Part shown: positions 54,572 to 63,926 of the stretch, piece by piece
Numbering within the stretch: the stretch's first letter is position 1
How the letters are laid out: every line of letters starts with the position of its first letter
NCBI RefSeq assembly: GCF_014204935.1
Contig: NZ_JACHMJ010000001.1
Coordinates: 3,472,001-3,536,000, forward strand
Source of the DNA: Conyzicola lurida
GTDB lineage: Bacteria > Actinomycetota > Actinomycetes > Actinomycetales > Microbacteriaceae
Length of the DNA stretch: 64,000 nt
Reading direction: 5' to 3'
Program-made: the position numbers and the translations under genes
The notes under the pieces: generated by a model
What the model was told of the DNA's origin: nothing
Databases searched by the model: none
Seen by the model: the letters and a program-made list of their open reading frames with translations, nothing else

Positions 54572-54740
54572 CCGGTGCCGGCGTCGCCGACGGGCCGGTC
54601 AGCTTCATCCCGCGGGAGTATGGGCGATCCGGCATGACCGCGAGATAATCGACAAGCACACCGGCGTGCACTGATTCACCCTTTGCTTGCGGCCGAGTCA
54701 CAGCAGCACCGCCGCCCAGCGCACCCACCAGGAGTTATCC

Positions 54741-57700
54741 GTGCACCTTTTGTCCGTGTTCAGCCTGCGCAACCGAGCGCTCATCGCGCTCGTCACCATC
54801 GTCGTCGGCATTTTCGGCGGGGTCGCGCTGACCTCTCTCAAGCAGGAGCTCATCCCGTCGCTCTCGCTGCCGCAGATCTTCATCGTCACCACCTACCCCG
54901 GTGCGACGCCCGAGGTCGTCAATGAAGACGTCTCCACGCCGATCGAGACCGCGATCCAGGCCGTGCCCGGGCTCGACACCACCACGGCGACCTCGAACGC
55001 GAACTTCTCCACGATCACGGCGGCGTTCGTCTACGGCACCGACATCACGACCGCGGAACAGAAAGTGCAGCTGGCGATCAACCGCCTCTCCTCTCAGCTG
55101 CCCGACAGCGCGGACACCCAGGTGCTGAGCTTCAGCCTCAGCGACCTGCCGGTCATCCAGATCGCCGTCACCAGCGACCTCGACCCGCGCGACCTCTCGG
55201 CCGCCCTCGAGAACTCCGCGATCGCCGACATCCGCCAGCTCGACGGGGTCAGCGACGCGAGCCTGCTCGGCGCGACCACCCAGCGCGTCACCATCACGCC
55301 CGACGCCACGGCGCTGCTCACCGCCGGTCTCAGCACTCAGGCGATCCGCGACGCGCTCGACGCCAACGGCGTGCTGCTGCCCGCCGGCGAGATCACCGAG
55401 AACGGCGAGACCCTCACCGTGCAGGCCGGCTCGCGCATCCAGTCGACCGACGACATCTCGAGCCTGCCGCTGCTCGGCGGCAGCGCGGACTACACCACCA
55501 TCGGCGACGTCGCCACGGTCACCCTCGCCGACGACCCGGTCACCGGCATCTCCCGCGTCGACGGCGAGCCCTCGCTCACCATCGCCGTCACCAAGTCACC
55601 CGCCGGCAACACCGTCGAGGTCTCGCACCTCGTGCAGGACCTGATCCCCGAGATCGAGGAGTCGCTCGGCTCCAACACCAAGCTCACGGTCGTCTTCGAC
55701 CAGGCGCCGTACATCGAGGAGTCGATCAACAGCCTCGCGGTCGAGGGCCTGCTCGGACTCGTCTTCGCCGTCATCGTGATCCTCGTCTTCCTCCTCTCCG
55801 TGCGCTCGACGCTCGTCACGGCGATCTCGATCCCCGTCTCCGTGCTCATCACCTTCGTCGGCATGCAGGCCTCCGGCTACACGCTCAACATCATCACCCT
55901 GGGTGCCCTCACGATAGCCATCGGCCGTGTCGTCGACGACTCGATCGTCGTGATCGAGAACATCAAACGACACCTCGGCTTTGGGGAGGACAAGGGGAGC
56001 GCCATCCTCGCCGGCGTCAAGGAAGTGGCCGGCGCCGTCACGGCGTCCACCGTCACCACGGTCGCCGTCTTCCTTCCGCTCGCCCTCGTCGGCGACGTGA
56101 CGGGCGAGCTGTTCCGTCCGTTCGCCCTGACCGTGACGATCGCTCTGGCCGCGAGCCTCTTCGTCTCGCTGACGATCGTGCCGGTGCTCGCCTACTGGTT
56201 CCTCACAGTGAAGCCGCAGGCCAAGCACTCCGGCGCCGTCCCCGCCGACGTCGAGCACCGCGACGAGCTCGAGAAGCCCACCCGTCTGCAGCGCGCCTAC
56301 CTGCCGGTCATCCACTGGACGCTCAAGCGCCCGCTGATCACCCTGCTCTCCGCGCTACTCGTGCTCGTCCTCACCGGACTCGCCGCGCCGCTGCTCAAGA
56401 CCAACTTCATCGGCGACAGCGGGCAGAACACGCTGACCGTGAGCCAGACGCTTCCGCTCGGCACCAGCCTCGAGGTGCGCGACGAGGCGGCCATGAAGGT
56501 CGAGGACGTGCTCGCCGAGATCCCCGGCGTCGAGACCGTCCAGCTGTCGCTCGGTTCGAGCGGAAGCTCGCTCGCCGCCGCGTTCTCCGGGGGTGGGGCG
56601 ACGACGTTCTCGCTCACCACAGACGCCGACGCCGACCAGGAGGAACTGCAGGCGACCGTGCGCGACGCCGTCGCCGACATCGACGACGCGGGCGAGATCA
56701 CTCTCGCCGCCGCGGCGTCGGGCTTCGCGTCATCCGACATCGAAGTCAACATCAGCGCCAACAACTCGGCCGACCTCGCTGCCGCGTCCGACGCAGTGCT
56801 GGCCGAGGTCCAAGACCTCGACGTGGTCGCCGAGGCGTCGAGCAACCTGTCGGTCTCGCAGCCGTTCATCTCGATCACGGTCGACCGCGAGAAGGCGGCC
56901 CGCGCCGGCCTCAGCGAGATCGCGGTCGGCGGCATCGTCACCGAGGCGATGAACCCGAGCGCCGTCGGCAGCGTCGTCATCGACGAGAAGACGCTGTCGA
57001 TCTACATCGACAACGCGAGCGCGCCCACCACGCTGGCCGAGATCCAGGCGTTCGTGATCCCGACGATCACCGGCCCGCAGCCGCTGTCGACGATCGCCAC
57101 GGTCGAGCAGTCCGACGGCCCGGCCAGCATCACGACCATCAAGGGCATCCGCAGCGCCACGGTGAGCATCACCCCGAGCGGCGACGACGTGGGAACCGCC
57201 TCGTCGACGGTCGCCACCGCGGTCGACGGCGCCGACCTGCCCGCCGGCGCGACCGCCGAACTCGGCGGCGTCACCTCGCAGCAGAGCGACGCGTTCGGCC
57301 AGCTCGGCCTCGCGCTGCTCGTCGCCATCCTCATCGTCTACGTCGTGATGGTCGCGACCTTCAAGAGCCTGCGCCAGCCGCTGCTGCTGCTCGTCTCGGT
57401 GCCGTTCGCCGCGACCGGCGCGATCCTGCTGCAGGTGGCGACGGGTATCCCCCTCGGCGTCCCGTCGCTCATCGGTGTGCTGATGCTCATCGGTATCGTC
57501 GTGACCAACGCGATCGTGCTGGTCGACCTGATCAACCAGTACCGCGAACGCGGCATGAAGGTGGGCGAGGCGATCGTGCACGGCGCGAGCCGCCGACTGC
57601 GCCCGATCCTCATGACGGCGCTCGCCACGATCTTCGCGCTGCTGCCGCTCGGCATCGGCCTCACCGGCCACGGCGGCTTCATCTCCCAGCCGCTCGCGAT

Positions 57701-57851
57701 CATCGTGATCGGCGGCCTCGTGTCGTCGACCGTGCTGACTCTCGTGGTGCTGCCGACGCTGTACTACGTGGTCGAGGGCGCCAAGGAGCGCCGGGCGGAC
57801 AAGCGAGCGGCGAAAGAGGCCGCCGCCGAGACCGAGGAGTCCACCGCCTAG
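54741..57851 (+). CDS. RND family multidrug efflux permease (AcrB/HAE1-like)
   Basis: 1036 residues, twelve TM helices with two large extracytoplasmic loops (about 30-330 and 560-830). The proton-relay signature in TM4 is GRVVDDSIVVIENIKRH; the second half has the conserved LLLVSVPFAATGAI and GRRLRPILMTALATIFALLPLG (C-terminal RND) patterns. No membrane fusion protein or outer-membrane partner is nearby, as expected in a Gram-positive. Start GTG 54741 with GGAG 6 nt upstream; an 18-codon longer reading lacks a site. Confidence 0.95.
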   Translation: MHLLSVFSLRNRALIALVTIVVGIFGGVALTSLKQELIPSLSLPQIFIVTTYPGATPEVVNEDVSTPIETAIQAVPGLDTTTATSNANFSTITAAFVYGTDITTAEQKVQLAINRLSSQLPDSADTQVLSFSLSDLPVIQIAVTSDLDPRDLSAALENSAIADIRQLDGVSDASLLGATTQRVTITPDATALLTAGLSTQAIRDALDANGVLLPAGEITENGETLTVQAGSRIQSTDDISSLPLLGGSADYTTIGDVATVTLADDPVTGISRVDGEPSLTIAVTKSPAGNTVEVSHLVQDLIPEIEESLGSNTKLTVVFDQAPYIEESINSLAVEGLLGLVFAVIVILVFLLSVRSTLVTAISIPVSVLITFVGMQASGYTLNIITLGALTIAIGRVVDDSIVVIENIKRHLGFGEDKGSAILAGVKEVAGAVTASTVTTVAVFLPLALVGDVTGELFRPFALTVTIALAASLFVSLTIVPVLAYWFLTVKPQAKHSGAVPADVEHRDELEKPTRLQRAYLPVIHWTLKRPLITLLSALLVLVLTGLAAPLLKTNFIGDSGQNTLTVSQTLPLGTSLEVRDEAAMKVEDVLAEIPGVETVQLSLGSSGSSLAAAFSGGGATTFSLTTDADADQEELQATVRDAVADIDDAGEITLAAAASGFASSDIEVNISANNSADLAAASDAVLAEVQDLDVVAEASSNLSVSQPFISITVDREKAARAGLSEIAVGGIVTEAMNPSAVGSVVIDEKTLSIYIDNASAPTTLAEIQAFVIPTITGPQPLSTIATVEQSDGPASITTIKGIRSATVSITPSGDDVGTASSTVATAVDGADLPAGATAELGGVTSQQSDAFGQLGLALLVAILIVYVVMVATFKSLRQPLLLLVSVPFAATGAILLQVATGIPLGVPSLIGVLMLIGIVVTNAIVLVDLINQYRERGMKVGEAIVHGASRRLRPILMTALATIFALLPLGIGLTGHGGFISQPLAIIVIGGLVSSTVLTLVVLPTLYYVVEGAKERRADKRAAKEAAAETEESTA

Positions 57852-57854
57852 GCT
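57849..57854 (+). promoter_or_regulatory. -10 element of the NUDIX gene
   Basis: TAGGCT ending 6 nt before ATG 57861; its first three bases are the stop codon of the RND gene. Confidence 0.6.
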
Positions 57855-57860
57855 CGACCC

Positions 57861-58328
57861 ATGGCAATCCCCGACTTCGTCCTGGCCCTGCGCGAGAAGA
57901 TCGGGCACGCACCGCTCTGGCTGTCGGGGGCGACCGCCGTCGTACTGCGCGGAAACGACGTGCTGCTCGTGCGCCGCTCCGATACCGGCGCGTGGACCCC
58001 GGTCACCGGCATCATCGACCCCGGCGAGCAGCCCGCGGCCGCCGCGGTGCGCGAGACGCTCGAGGAGGCCGATGTCGTCGTCACCGCCGACTCCCTCGCC
58101 TGGATCCAGGTGATCGACACCATCACCTACGCGAACGGCGACCAGGCGCAGTACATCGACTTCGTGTTCGGCTGCAGCTATGTCTCGGGCGACCCCTTCC
58201 CTGCCGATGGCGAGAACACCGACGCCGGCTGGTTCCCGCTCGACGACCTGCCCGAGATCGGCGAGAACATGCTCGCGCGCATCCGCAGCGTCGTGGAGTT
58301 CACCGGCACGACCAGATTCGAGATCTAG
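57861..58328 (+). CDS. NUDIX hydrolase
   Basis: 155 residues. Nudix box GIIDPGEQPAAAAVRETLEEADV gives G-x5-E-x7-RE-x-x-EE; the position after EE is A rather than G, a tolerated change. Flanking sequence (TAVVLRGNDVLLVRRSDTGAWTPVTG; DFVFGCSYVSGDPFP) is typical of MutT-like enzymes with an inserted loop. Substrate unknown. Coupled only by proximity to the RND gene. Its stop is shared with the convergent GNAT gene via CTAG (58325-58328). Confidence 0.92.
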   Translation: MAIPDFVLALREKIGHAPLWLSGATAVVLRGNDVLLVRRSDTGAWTPVTGIIDPGEQPAAAAVRETLEEADVVVTADSLAWIQVIDTITYANGDQAQYIDFVFGCSYVSGDPFPADGENTDAGWFPLDDLPEIGENMLARIRSVVEFTGTTRFEI

Positions 58329-58774
58329 ATCGTCTTCTCCATGCACACGCTCGACGGGTCGTCGGCGTAGCGGCCGAACCGGTCGATGTGCACGTAGCCG
58401 TGCTTGAGGTACAGCCCGATGGCGTCCGGCTGCTCGAGGCCGGTCTCCAGACGAATACGAGAGACGGATGCCGCGGCCGCCAGCCCCTCGAGCCTGGCCA
58501 GCAGCGCGCCCGCGACGCCGCGCCCCCGATGTGACTCGGCCACGAACAAACGCTTGATCTCGGCGGTGCCGTCGCCGTTGTCGACGAGGGCGACGATGCC
58601 GGCCAGCCCCTCGTCGCGCGCGACGAGGAAGCTCACGCCGGGCTGCTCGAGCGAGTCGACGTCGAGCGAGTAGTAGCTCTCGGCGGGGTAGAGGCTGAGC
58701 GCGTACTCGTCGGCGCGGCGCATGAGCGCGAGCACGTCGGGCTGGCGCGGGGGCTCGATGGCGATGGTGGTCAC
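58325..58774 (-). CDS. GNAT family N-acetyltransferase
   Basis: 149 residues. Core motif IKRLFVAESHRGRGVAGALLARLEGLA (CoA loop RGRGVAG) with IRLETGLEQPDAIGLYLKHGYVHIDRFGRYADD, a pattern close to the GNAT at 35293-35787, which also has FVDASARGSGV and FGYYVDSDDS; both belong to the DUF-type GNAT group that acetylates small amines. I chose GTG 58774 because TACCGT (58781-58786) ends 6 nt upstream, discarding a longer GTG at 58798. Stop shared with the convergent NUDIX gene. Confidence 0.92.
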   Translation of the reverse strand: MTTIAIEPPRQPDVLALMRRADEYALSLYPAESYYSLDVDSLEQPGVSFLVARDEGLAGIVALVDNGDGTAEIKRLFVAESHRGRGVAGALLARLEGLAAAASVSRIRLETGLEQPDAIGLYLKHGYVHIDRFGRYADDPSSVCMEKTI

Positions 58775-59103
58775 CACCCCACGGTAGCGCGGCTTCACGG
58801 AGCGTTTTCTGCGGCTGCGGCATCCCGCCCCACGACCCGCCGGCAGAAAGTGATGGCGTTTTCTCTGGGCATGGACTAACGTAGACAGGTCGGCTCAAGA
58901 CAGCACGCATGGCGTGTATGGGTTTGTAAGTCTTAGAGGCCGGTTTCCCCAGCGCATCCGCTGCGGAAAAATCACACGAATGTATGTGACGGCCTCGGTC
59001 AAAGACTGCCCGGGTTCAGAAGTGCAACGCTCGCGATATCCACGATCGCGCAAAGCATCTGCACGTGTACTTTCACGTAACTGATACAACCCAGGAAAGA
59101 ACT
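58775..59103 (+). other. Long leader region of the DEAD-box helicase gene
   Basis: 329 bp without a convincing gene. A TAACGT -10 at 58877-58882 would give a transcript with a leader of about 215 nt before ATG 59104, containing stems CAGCG/CGCTG (58950-58963) and CGCGAT/ATCGCG (59032-59050). A 6-codon ATG frame occurs at 58909-58929. Long structured leaders are typical of cold-induced RNA helicase and cold-shock mRNAs, where they control translation. The leader is lower in G+C than the window average. Confidence 0.5.
58781..58786 (-). promoter_or_regulatory. -10 element of the 58325-58774 GNAT gene
   Basis: TACCGT on the minus strand, 6 nt before GTG 58774; this decides the start. Confidence 0.55.
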
Positions 59104-61236
59104 ATGTCTCCTTACTCCAAGCCCGACTACAACCGGGCCGACCGCGACAACAAGAAGCCGTACAGCCCCCGTGGCGGCGACGCGCGTAACTCGCGCCCCG
59201 ACCAGGGCGGCGCACCCAAGAAGCGCTGGACCGGCGACGACCGTGCAGCACGCACCGGCGACCGTCCCGCATCGGGCGACCGTCGTCCCGACTGGAACCC
59301 CCGCGAGAAGCCGGCCTACGGCGACCGCCCCAACCGCAACAACGGCGCCCCGCGCTCCGAGCGTCCCGCCTACGGCGACCGTCCGGCCCGCTCCGCGTAC
59401 GGCGACCGCAACGAGCGTCCCTCGTACAACGACCGTCCGGCCCGCTCGAACAGCGACCGCCCCTCGTACAACAACGACCGCCCGAGCTACGGCGATCGTC
59501 CCGCGCGTCCGTCCTACGGCGACCGCACCGACCGTCCGGCGCGCACCGAGCGTCCCGCCTACGGCAACGACCGCCCGTCGTACAACGGCGAGCGTCCCGC
59601 GACGAACGACCGCCAGCCGCGCACCCCGTACAACGAGCGCCAGGGCCGCACCGAGCGTCCGTCGTACAACAACGACCGTCCCTCGTACGGCGACCGTCCG
59701 GCTCGCACCGACCGCTCGTCGTACAACTCCGAGCGTCCCGCCCGCACCGAGCGTCCCTCGTACAACTCGGACCGCCCCGCGCGTCCGTCCTACGGTGAGC
59801 GCACCGAGCGTCCCTCGTACGGCAGCGACCGCCCGGCCCGCACCGAGCGCCCCTCGTACAACTCCGACCGTCCGGCCCGCACGGAGCGTCCGTCCTACGG
59901 CGACCGCGGTGCCCGCCCGTCGTACGACCGCGCCGAGCGCCCGGCCCGCGACAGCAGCTACTACCCGTCGAAGGATGGCGCGGCCAACAAGTCGCACTCC
60001 GGCGGCGGCATGCAGGAAGACGTCGTCCTCGAGCGTCTCGAAGCGGCGGTCATCACCGCCAAGGACGTCGAAGGCGTGACCTTCGGCGACCTCGGTCTCG
60101 GCGCCAACATCGTGCGCCAGCTCGAGTCGATGGGTGCAGCGGCTCCGTTCGCCATCCAGGCGGCGACCATCCCCGACGTTCTCGCCGGCAAGGACGTCCT
60201 CGGCCGTGGCAAGACCGGATCGGGCAAGACCATCGCCTTCGGCGCACCGCTCGTCGAGCGCCTCATGGAGAACAACGGCGGCAAGGACCGCCAGGCCGGC
60301 CGCAAGCCCCGCGCCCTGATCCTCGCCCCCACCCGCGAGCTCGCCATGCAGATCGACCGCACGGTGCAGCCCATCGCCCGCAGCGTCGGCCTGTTCACCA
60401 CGACCATCGTCGGTGGCGTGCCGCAGTACAAGCAGGTCTCCGCTCTGCAGCGCGGCGTCGACATCATCATCGCGACCCCCGGTCGCGTCGAAGACCTCGT
60501 TGAGCAGGGTCGTCTCGACCTCTCCAACGTCATCGTCTCCGTCCTCGACGAGGCCGACCACATGTGCGACCTCGGATTCCTCGAGCCCGTGCAGCGCATC
60601 CTCAAGGAGACCAAGGAGGGCGGCCAGAAGCTGCTCTTCTCGGCAACCCTCGACAAGGGTGTCGCCACCCTCGTGAAGCAGTTCCTGAAGAACCCGTCGG
60701 TCCACGAGGTCGCCGGTGAAGACCAGGCCTCCTCCACGATCGACCACAAGGTGCTCCTCATCGAGCAGCGCGACAAGCGCGAACTCATCCGTGAGCTCGC
60801 CGCCGGCGAGGGCAAGACCCTGGTCTTCACCCGCACCCGCGCGTTCGCCGAAGAGATGAGCGACTACCTGGAGGACGCCGGCATCCCCGCGACGAGCCTC
60901 CACGGAGACCTCAACCAGAGCCGCCGGACGCGTAACCTGCAGCTGCTCACCAGTGGCCGCGTGAACGTGCTCGTCGCTACCGATGTCGCGGCTCGCGGCA
61001 TCCACGTCGACGACATCAGCCTCGTGATCCAGGCCGACGCACCCGAGGAGTACAAGACGTACCTCCACCGTGCCGGCCGTACGGGCCGCGCGGGCAAGGT
61101 CGGAACCGTCGTCACCCTCATCCCCCGTGCGCGTCGTCGCAAGATGGACGAGCTGCTCGAGCGGGCCGAGATCAAGGCCACCGTCATCCAGGCCGCCCCC
61201 GGCGACCAGACGATCGCGGACCTCGCCGCTCTGTAA
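59104..61236 (+). CDS. DEAD-box RNA helicase with long repetitive N-terminus
   Basis: 710 residues. From about 305 it is a normal DEAD-box core: Q motif FAIQAATIP, motif I GRGKTGSGKT, Ia PTRELAMQI, Ib TPGRVEDLV, II LDEADHMCDLG, III FSATLDKG, V ARGIHVDDI, VI HRAGRTGRAGK. Residues 60-290 are a disordered Arg/Tyr/Asp/Pro repeat built of RPSYGDRPAR/RPSYNSDRPARTE units (roughly 20 copies), an RNA-binding and condensate-prone composition usually found at the C-terminus of such helicases. Shine-Dalgarno AGGAAAG is 6-7 nt before ATG 59104. Likely cold- or stress-inducible; expressed behind a long leader. Confidence 0.95.
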   Translation: MSPYSKPDYNRADRDNKKPYSPRGGDARNSRPDQGGAPKKRWTGDDRAARTGDRPASGDRRPDWNPREKPAYGDRPNRNNGAPRSERPAYGDRPARSAYGDRNERPSYNDRPARSNSDRPSYNNDRPSYGDRPARPSYGDRTDRPARTERPAYGNDRPSYNGERPATNDRQPRTPYNERQGRTERPSYNNDRPSYGDRPARTDRSSYNSERPARTERPSYNSDRPARPSYGERTERPSYGSDRPARTERPSYNSDRPARTERPSYGDRGARPSYDRAERPARDSSYYPSKDGAANKSHSGGGMQEDVVLERLEAAVITAKDVEGVTFGDLGLGANIVRQLESMGAAAPFAIQAATIPDVLAGKDVLGRGKTGSGKTIAFGAPLVERLMENNGGKDRQAGRKPRALILAPTRELAMQIDRTVQPIARSVGLFTTTIVGGVPQYKQVSALQRGVDIIIATPGRVEDLVEQGRLDLSNVIVSVLDEADHMCDLGFLEPVQRILKETKEGGQKLLFSATLDKGVATLVKQFLKNPSVHEVAGEDQASSTIDHKVLLIEQRDKRELIRELAAGEGKTLVFTRTRAFAEEMSDYLEDAGIPATSLHGDLNQSRRTRNLQLLTSGRVNVLVATDVAARGIHVDDISLVIQADAPEEYKTYLHRAGRTGRAGKVGTVVTLIPRARRRKMDELLERAEIKATVIQAAPGDQTIADLAAL
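59290..59970 (+). repeat. Coding tandem repeats of the helicase N-terminus
   Basis: The DNA is internally repetitive (CCGTCCTACGGCGACCGC and variants recur more than ten times), which makes this the likeliest assembly or slippage hot spot in the window. Confidence 0.7.
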
Positions 61237-61366
61237 GACCTCGGCGCCCCGAGCTTGTCGACGGGCCACCACACGACGGCGCTCATCCCTCACCGGGTGG
61301 GCGCCGTCGTCGTTTGCGCCCCGCAACCCCCTCGCGCCCGTCGGTGGCCGCCGGTACAACGGGGAG

Positions 61367-61741
61367 ATGACAACCATCGACGAAGCGACCACCTGGGTCG
61401 AGGCCTACCGCGACGCGTGGCTGAGCAACGATGCCGACGAGGTCGGCGCGCTGTTCACCGACGACGCCGTCTACGAGTTCCGTCCGAACGACCCGGAGCC
61501 GTGGCGGGGCCGCGAGGCGATCGTCGCCGGCTGGTTGGAAGAACCGGACAGCCCCGAGACCTGGAAGTTCGACTTCGAGATCCGCGGCATTCTCGGCGAC
61601 GGCACGGCCGTGGTGCAGGGCGTCACGGAGTACCTCGACGAGCGGCCCACGTACGAGAATCTCTGGATCATCCGGCTCGACCACGGGCAGGCCACGCACT
61701 TCACCGAGTGGTTCATGGTGCGGAAGGGCACCGAGTCATGA
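61367..61741 (+). CDS. NTF2-like (SnoaL-type) small protein, copy 1
   Basis: 124 residues. WVEAYRDAWLSNDADEVGALFTDDAVYEFRPNDPEPWRGREAIVAGWLEEPDSPETWKFDF (positions 10-69) is a typical nuclear-transport-factor-2 domain opening; TAVVQGVTEYLDERPTYENLWIIRLD closes it. Such cone-shaped folds include ketosteroid isomerases, SnoaL cyclases and limonene hydrolases; no catalytic Asp/His set can be assigned. TACAAC (61355-61360) ends 6 nt before ATG 61367. Its stop overlaps the next gene. Confidence 0.88.
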   Translation: MTTIDEATTWVEAYRDAWLSNDADEVGALFTDDAVYEFRPNDPEPWRGREAIVAGWLEEPDSPETWKFDFEIRGILGDGTAVVQGVTEYLDERPTYENLWIIRLDHGQATHFTEWFMVRKGTES

Positions 61742-62097
61742 CGACCGAGACCGACGTCACGGCGTGGATGGAGGGCTACCTCGCCGCGTGGACCACGAAC
61801 GACCCGGACGACATCGGCGCGCTCTTCACCGACAACGCCGTCTACTACACGCGGCCCTACGGCGGGGCGGTGTTCCAAGGAAAGGACGCGATCGTCGCCG
61901 GCTGGCTCGAGCACCTCGACGAATCCGGCACCTGGACCTTCGACTGGCACCTGCTCGGCATCGCGGGCGACCGCGTGTTCGTGCGCGGTGTCACCGAGTA
62001 CGCCGACTTCCCCGACTACGACAACCTCTGGGTCATCACGCTGACCGACGACGGCCGCGCCAGCGAGTTCACCGAATGGGCTGTCGCGCGGGAGTAG
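61738..62097 (+). CDS. NTF2-like (SnoaL-type) small protein, copy 2
   Basis: 119 residues, a tandem paralogue of the preceding gene: shared WxExYxxAWxxND, DxxGALFTDxAVYxxRP, AIVAGWLE, GVTEY and DNLWVI. The ATG overlaps the first gene's TGA (ATGA, 61738-61741), so they are coupled and may heterodimerise. Divergence of the pocket residues between copies (YTRPYGG against FRPNDPE) suggests different ligands. Converges on the phosphatase gene across a terminator. Confidence 0.88.
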   Translation: MTTETDVTAWMEGYLAAWTTNDPDDIGALFTDNAVYYTRPYGGAVFQGKDAIVAGWLEHLDESGTWTFDWHLLGIAGDRVFVRGVTEYADFPDYDNLWVITLTDDGRASEFTEWAVARE

Positions 62098-62100
62098 AGA

Positions 62101-62129
62101 GGAGGGGCCGCCGAATCGGCGACCCCTCC
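62101..62129. terminator. Bidirectional terminator upstream of the phosphatase 3' end
   Basis: GGAGGGGCCGCCG, loop AAT, CGGCGACCCCTCC: 13-bp stem with one mismatch between the convergent NTF2-like and alkaline phosphatase genes. Confidence 0.75.
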
Positions 62130-62134
62130 CGCGC

Positions 62135-63820
62135 CTACTTGCGGACGGTGAACTTCGTCGTCACGACTTTGCCGGTCTGAGCGCCCGTCACGGTCACGGT
62201 GTAGTCGCCCGGAGCCTTCGGTGCGGTGGTGGAGATCCGCGCCTCGCCGCCGATCACGTCGACCGTGCCCAGGTCGGTGCTGCCGATAACCGCGCGCACC
62301 TGCCTGTCGCCGCCGAACCGGCTCGCCGACACCGTCACTGTCGCGCCGGGCTTGACCCTGCGGTCGGTCTCGACGCGTGCGCCGTCGCTGAGCGCGACAG
62401 TGTTGCGGTCGAGCCGCAGCGAGTTGGCCACCGTGAAGAACGTGTCCGTCTGGTCGGTGAGCCCGACGACGTTCGACGCCCCGGGGCCGAAGCCGGCGAT
62501 GCGCAGCTGCGATCCCGTGTGCTGCTGCGAGGCGCCCGCTCCCGCCGTGCCGTACGAGACCTTCATCGTCGTGCCGTCCGCCGTGGTCAGCGCGGTGCTG
62601 AGCGAGGTGGGAGGGGTGCTGTCCACGATCTGGCTCGAGTGCGCGTGGTCGGCGGTGACGATCACGAGGGTGTTGCCGTCCTTCTGGGCGAACGCGAGTG
62701 CGGCCTGGACCGCCTCGTCGAAGTCGACCGTCTCGCCGATCTGGCCGCAGGCGTCGGCCGAGTGGTCGCGCTTGTCGATGCTCGCGCCCTCGACCTGCAG
62801 GAAGAAGCCCTTCTTGTTCTGCAGCAGCGAGATCGCCTTCGAGGTGAGTGCGCTCAGCGAGAGGTCGGTGGTCAGCCGCTCGGGGTTGGGCTGGCAGGTG
62901 ACCGGGGCGAGGTCGGCCCCGCCGACGGTCGCGGTCGTCGCCGCGTAGCGGGTCGGGAAGTTGCCCGGCGTGAAGAGGCCGAGCACCGGCGACTGCTGCG
63001 AAGCCGCTGTCACGGCCGCGAGGCCGGGCGCGTCATCCACCAGCTGATAGCCGCGTTCTTCGGCCTGCTCGAAGAGGGTCTTGCCCTCCCACTGCCCGGC
63101 TTTCGCCACCTGCTCGAACGATGCCGATCCGCCACCCAGGGTGACGTCGGGGCGTGCGCCCAGCAGTTGCTCGCTGATCGAGCCGAGGCCGCCGGCCGCG
63201 AGCGCGTCCGTGCCGCACGCCTCGCTGTCGGGTCCGTAGCATCCGCGCGCGCCGACGTGGGCGACCAATACGGCGGGGGTCGCGTCCTGCACCTCTGCCG
63301 TGCTCACGTTGCCCGTCTTCAAGCCGTTCGCCTTGGCGATCTCGAGCAGGGTGGGCTGGGGTGCGCCGTCGATGTCGACCGAAATGGCGCCGTCGTAGGT
63401 CTTCGTGCCGGTGGCCCAGGCGCTGCCCGTCGCCGCGGAATCGGGAACGTAGTCAGGCTTGCCCTTGTTCGCGCCGTCGCGGTAGAGCGAATAGGTCGTG
63501 TACTGGCCGGTCAGCGGCAGGGCGTCGATTCCCGGTAGCCGGCCGGCGGCGCCGTACTGGTAGTTGCGCGCGACAGTGATCTCCGAATCGCCCATCCCGT
63601 CCCCGATGAGCAGGATCACGTTCTTGGCGTTGCTGTTCTTGATGGTCGACCGCAGCGATTCGGCGCTGTCGGTGCCGCCGTGCCGCGAGGCCCCTCCGTT
63701 GCCACGGGGGTCGGGTTCGGATGGCGCGGCCGACGCGAGGCCGGGTGCAAGAAGTGTTGCGCCGGCGACCAGTGCGGCGATGGCCACCACTGTGCGTCGC
63801 CGTGAGGAGATGTCAGGCAT
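62135..63820 (-). CDS. phoA: Secreted alkaline phosphatase
   Basis: 561 residues. Signal peptide [28 protein letters not shown] with an AxA site (cleaved near residue 31). Nucleophile Ser in [14 protein letters not shown], metal ligands in [27 protein letters not shown] and [13 protein letters not shown]: the E. coli PhoA set. An extra C-terminal beta domain ([19 protein letters not shown]... about 480-561) follows, as in actinobacterial enzymes. Start ATG 63820 with GGAG 5 nt upstream; longer readings lack the site. A PHO box lies just upstream. Confidence 0.95.
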   Translation of the reverse strand: MPDISSRRRTVVAIAALVAGATLLAPGLASAAPSEPDPRGNGGASRHGGTDSAESLRSTIKNSNAKNVILLIGDGMGDSEITVARNYQYGAAGRLPGIDALPLTGQYTTYSLYRDGANKGKPDYVPDSAATGSAWATGTKTYDGAISVDIDGAPQPTLLEIAKANGLKTGNVSTAEVQDATPAVLVAHVGARGCYGPDSEACGTDALAAGGLGSISEQLLGARPDVTLGGGSASFEQVAKAGQWEGKTLFEQAEERGYQLVDDAPGLAAVTAASQQSPVLGLFTPGNFPTRYAATTATVGGADLAPVTCQPNPERLTTDLSLSALTSKAISLLQNKKGFFLQVEGASIDKRDHSADACGQIGETVDFDEAVQAALAFAQKDGNTLVIVTADHAHSSQIVDSTPPTSLSTALTTADGTTMKVSYGTAGAGASQQHTGSQLRIAGFGPGASNVVGLTDQTDTFFTVANSLRLDRNTVALSDGARVETDRRVKPGATVTVSASRFGGDRQVRAVIGSTDLGTVDVIGGEARISTTAPKAPGDYTVTVTGAQTGKVVTTKFTVRK

Positions 63821-63882
63821 GTCTGCTCCAAGTGCGATCGAGAATGCCCCTCGGATTCGGAGGCGATACCCAGACGACCGCT

Positions 63883-63926
63883 CCGGGGTGAAGATCCCGT
63901 GAATGTGGGGTGACGCCCCGGTCAAC
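63883..63926 (-). promoter_or_regulatory. PHO box: four 11-bp direct repeats upstream of phoA
   Basis: On the minus strand, successive 11-bp units GTTGACCGGGG, CGTCACCCCAC, ATTCACGGGAT and CTTCACCCCGG (63926 down to 63883) share the G(T/G)TCACC-type PhoP core in strict 11-bp register, 63 bp before the phosphatase start. This is the architecture of actinobacterial PhoP binding sites and predicts phosphate-starvation induction. Confidence 0.75.

Noticed and set aside
58909-58929. Six-codon ATG frame in the helicase leader as a regulatory peptide
   Set aside because: No Shine-Dalgarno and no conservation to judge; kept only as a note in the leader entry.
59290-59970. Repeat array that might be read as CRISPR
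   Set aside because: No invariant repeat with unique spacers, no palindrome, fully open reading frame with consistent codon use: it is protein-coding.
58999-61392. 797-codon minus-strand frame opposite the DEAD-box helicase
   Set aside because: Shadow of the coding repeats; valine/glycine-rich low-complexity sequence without motifs.
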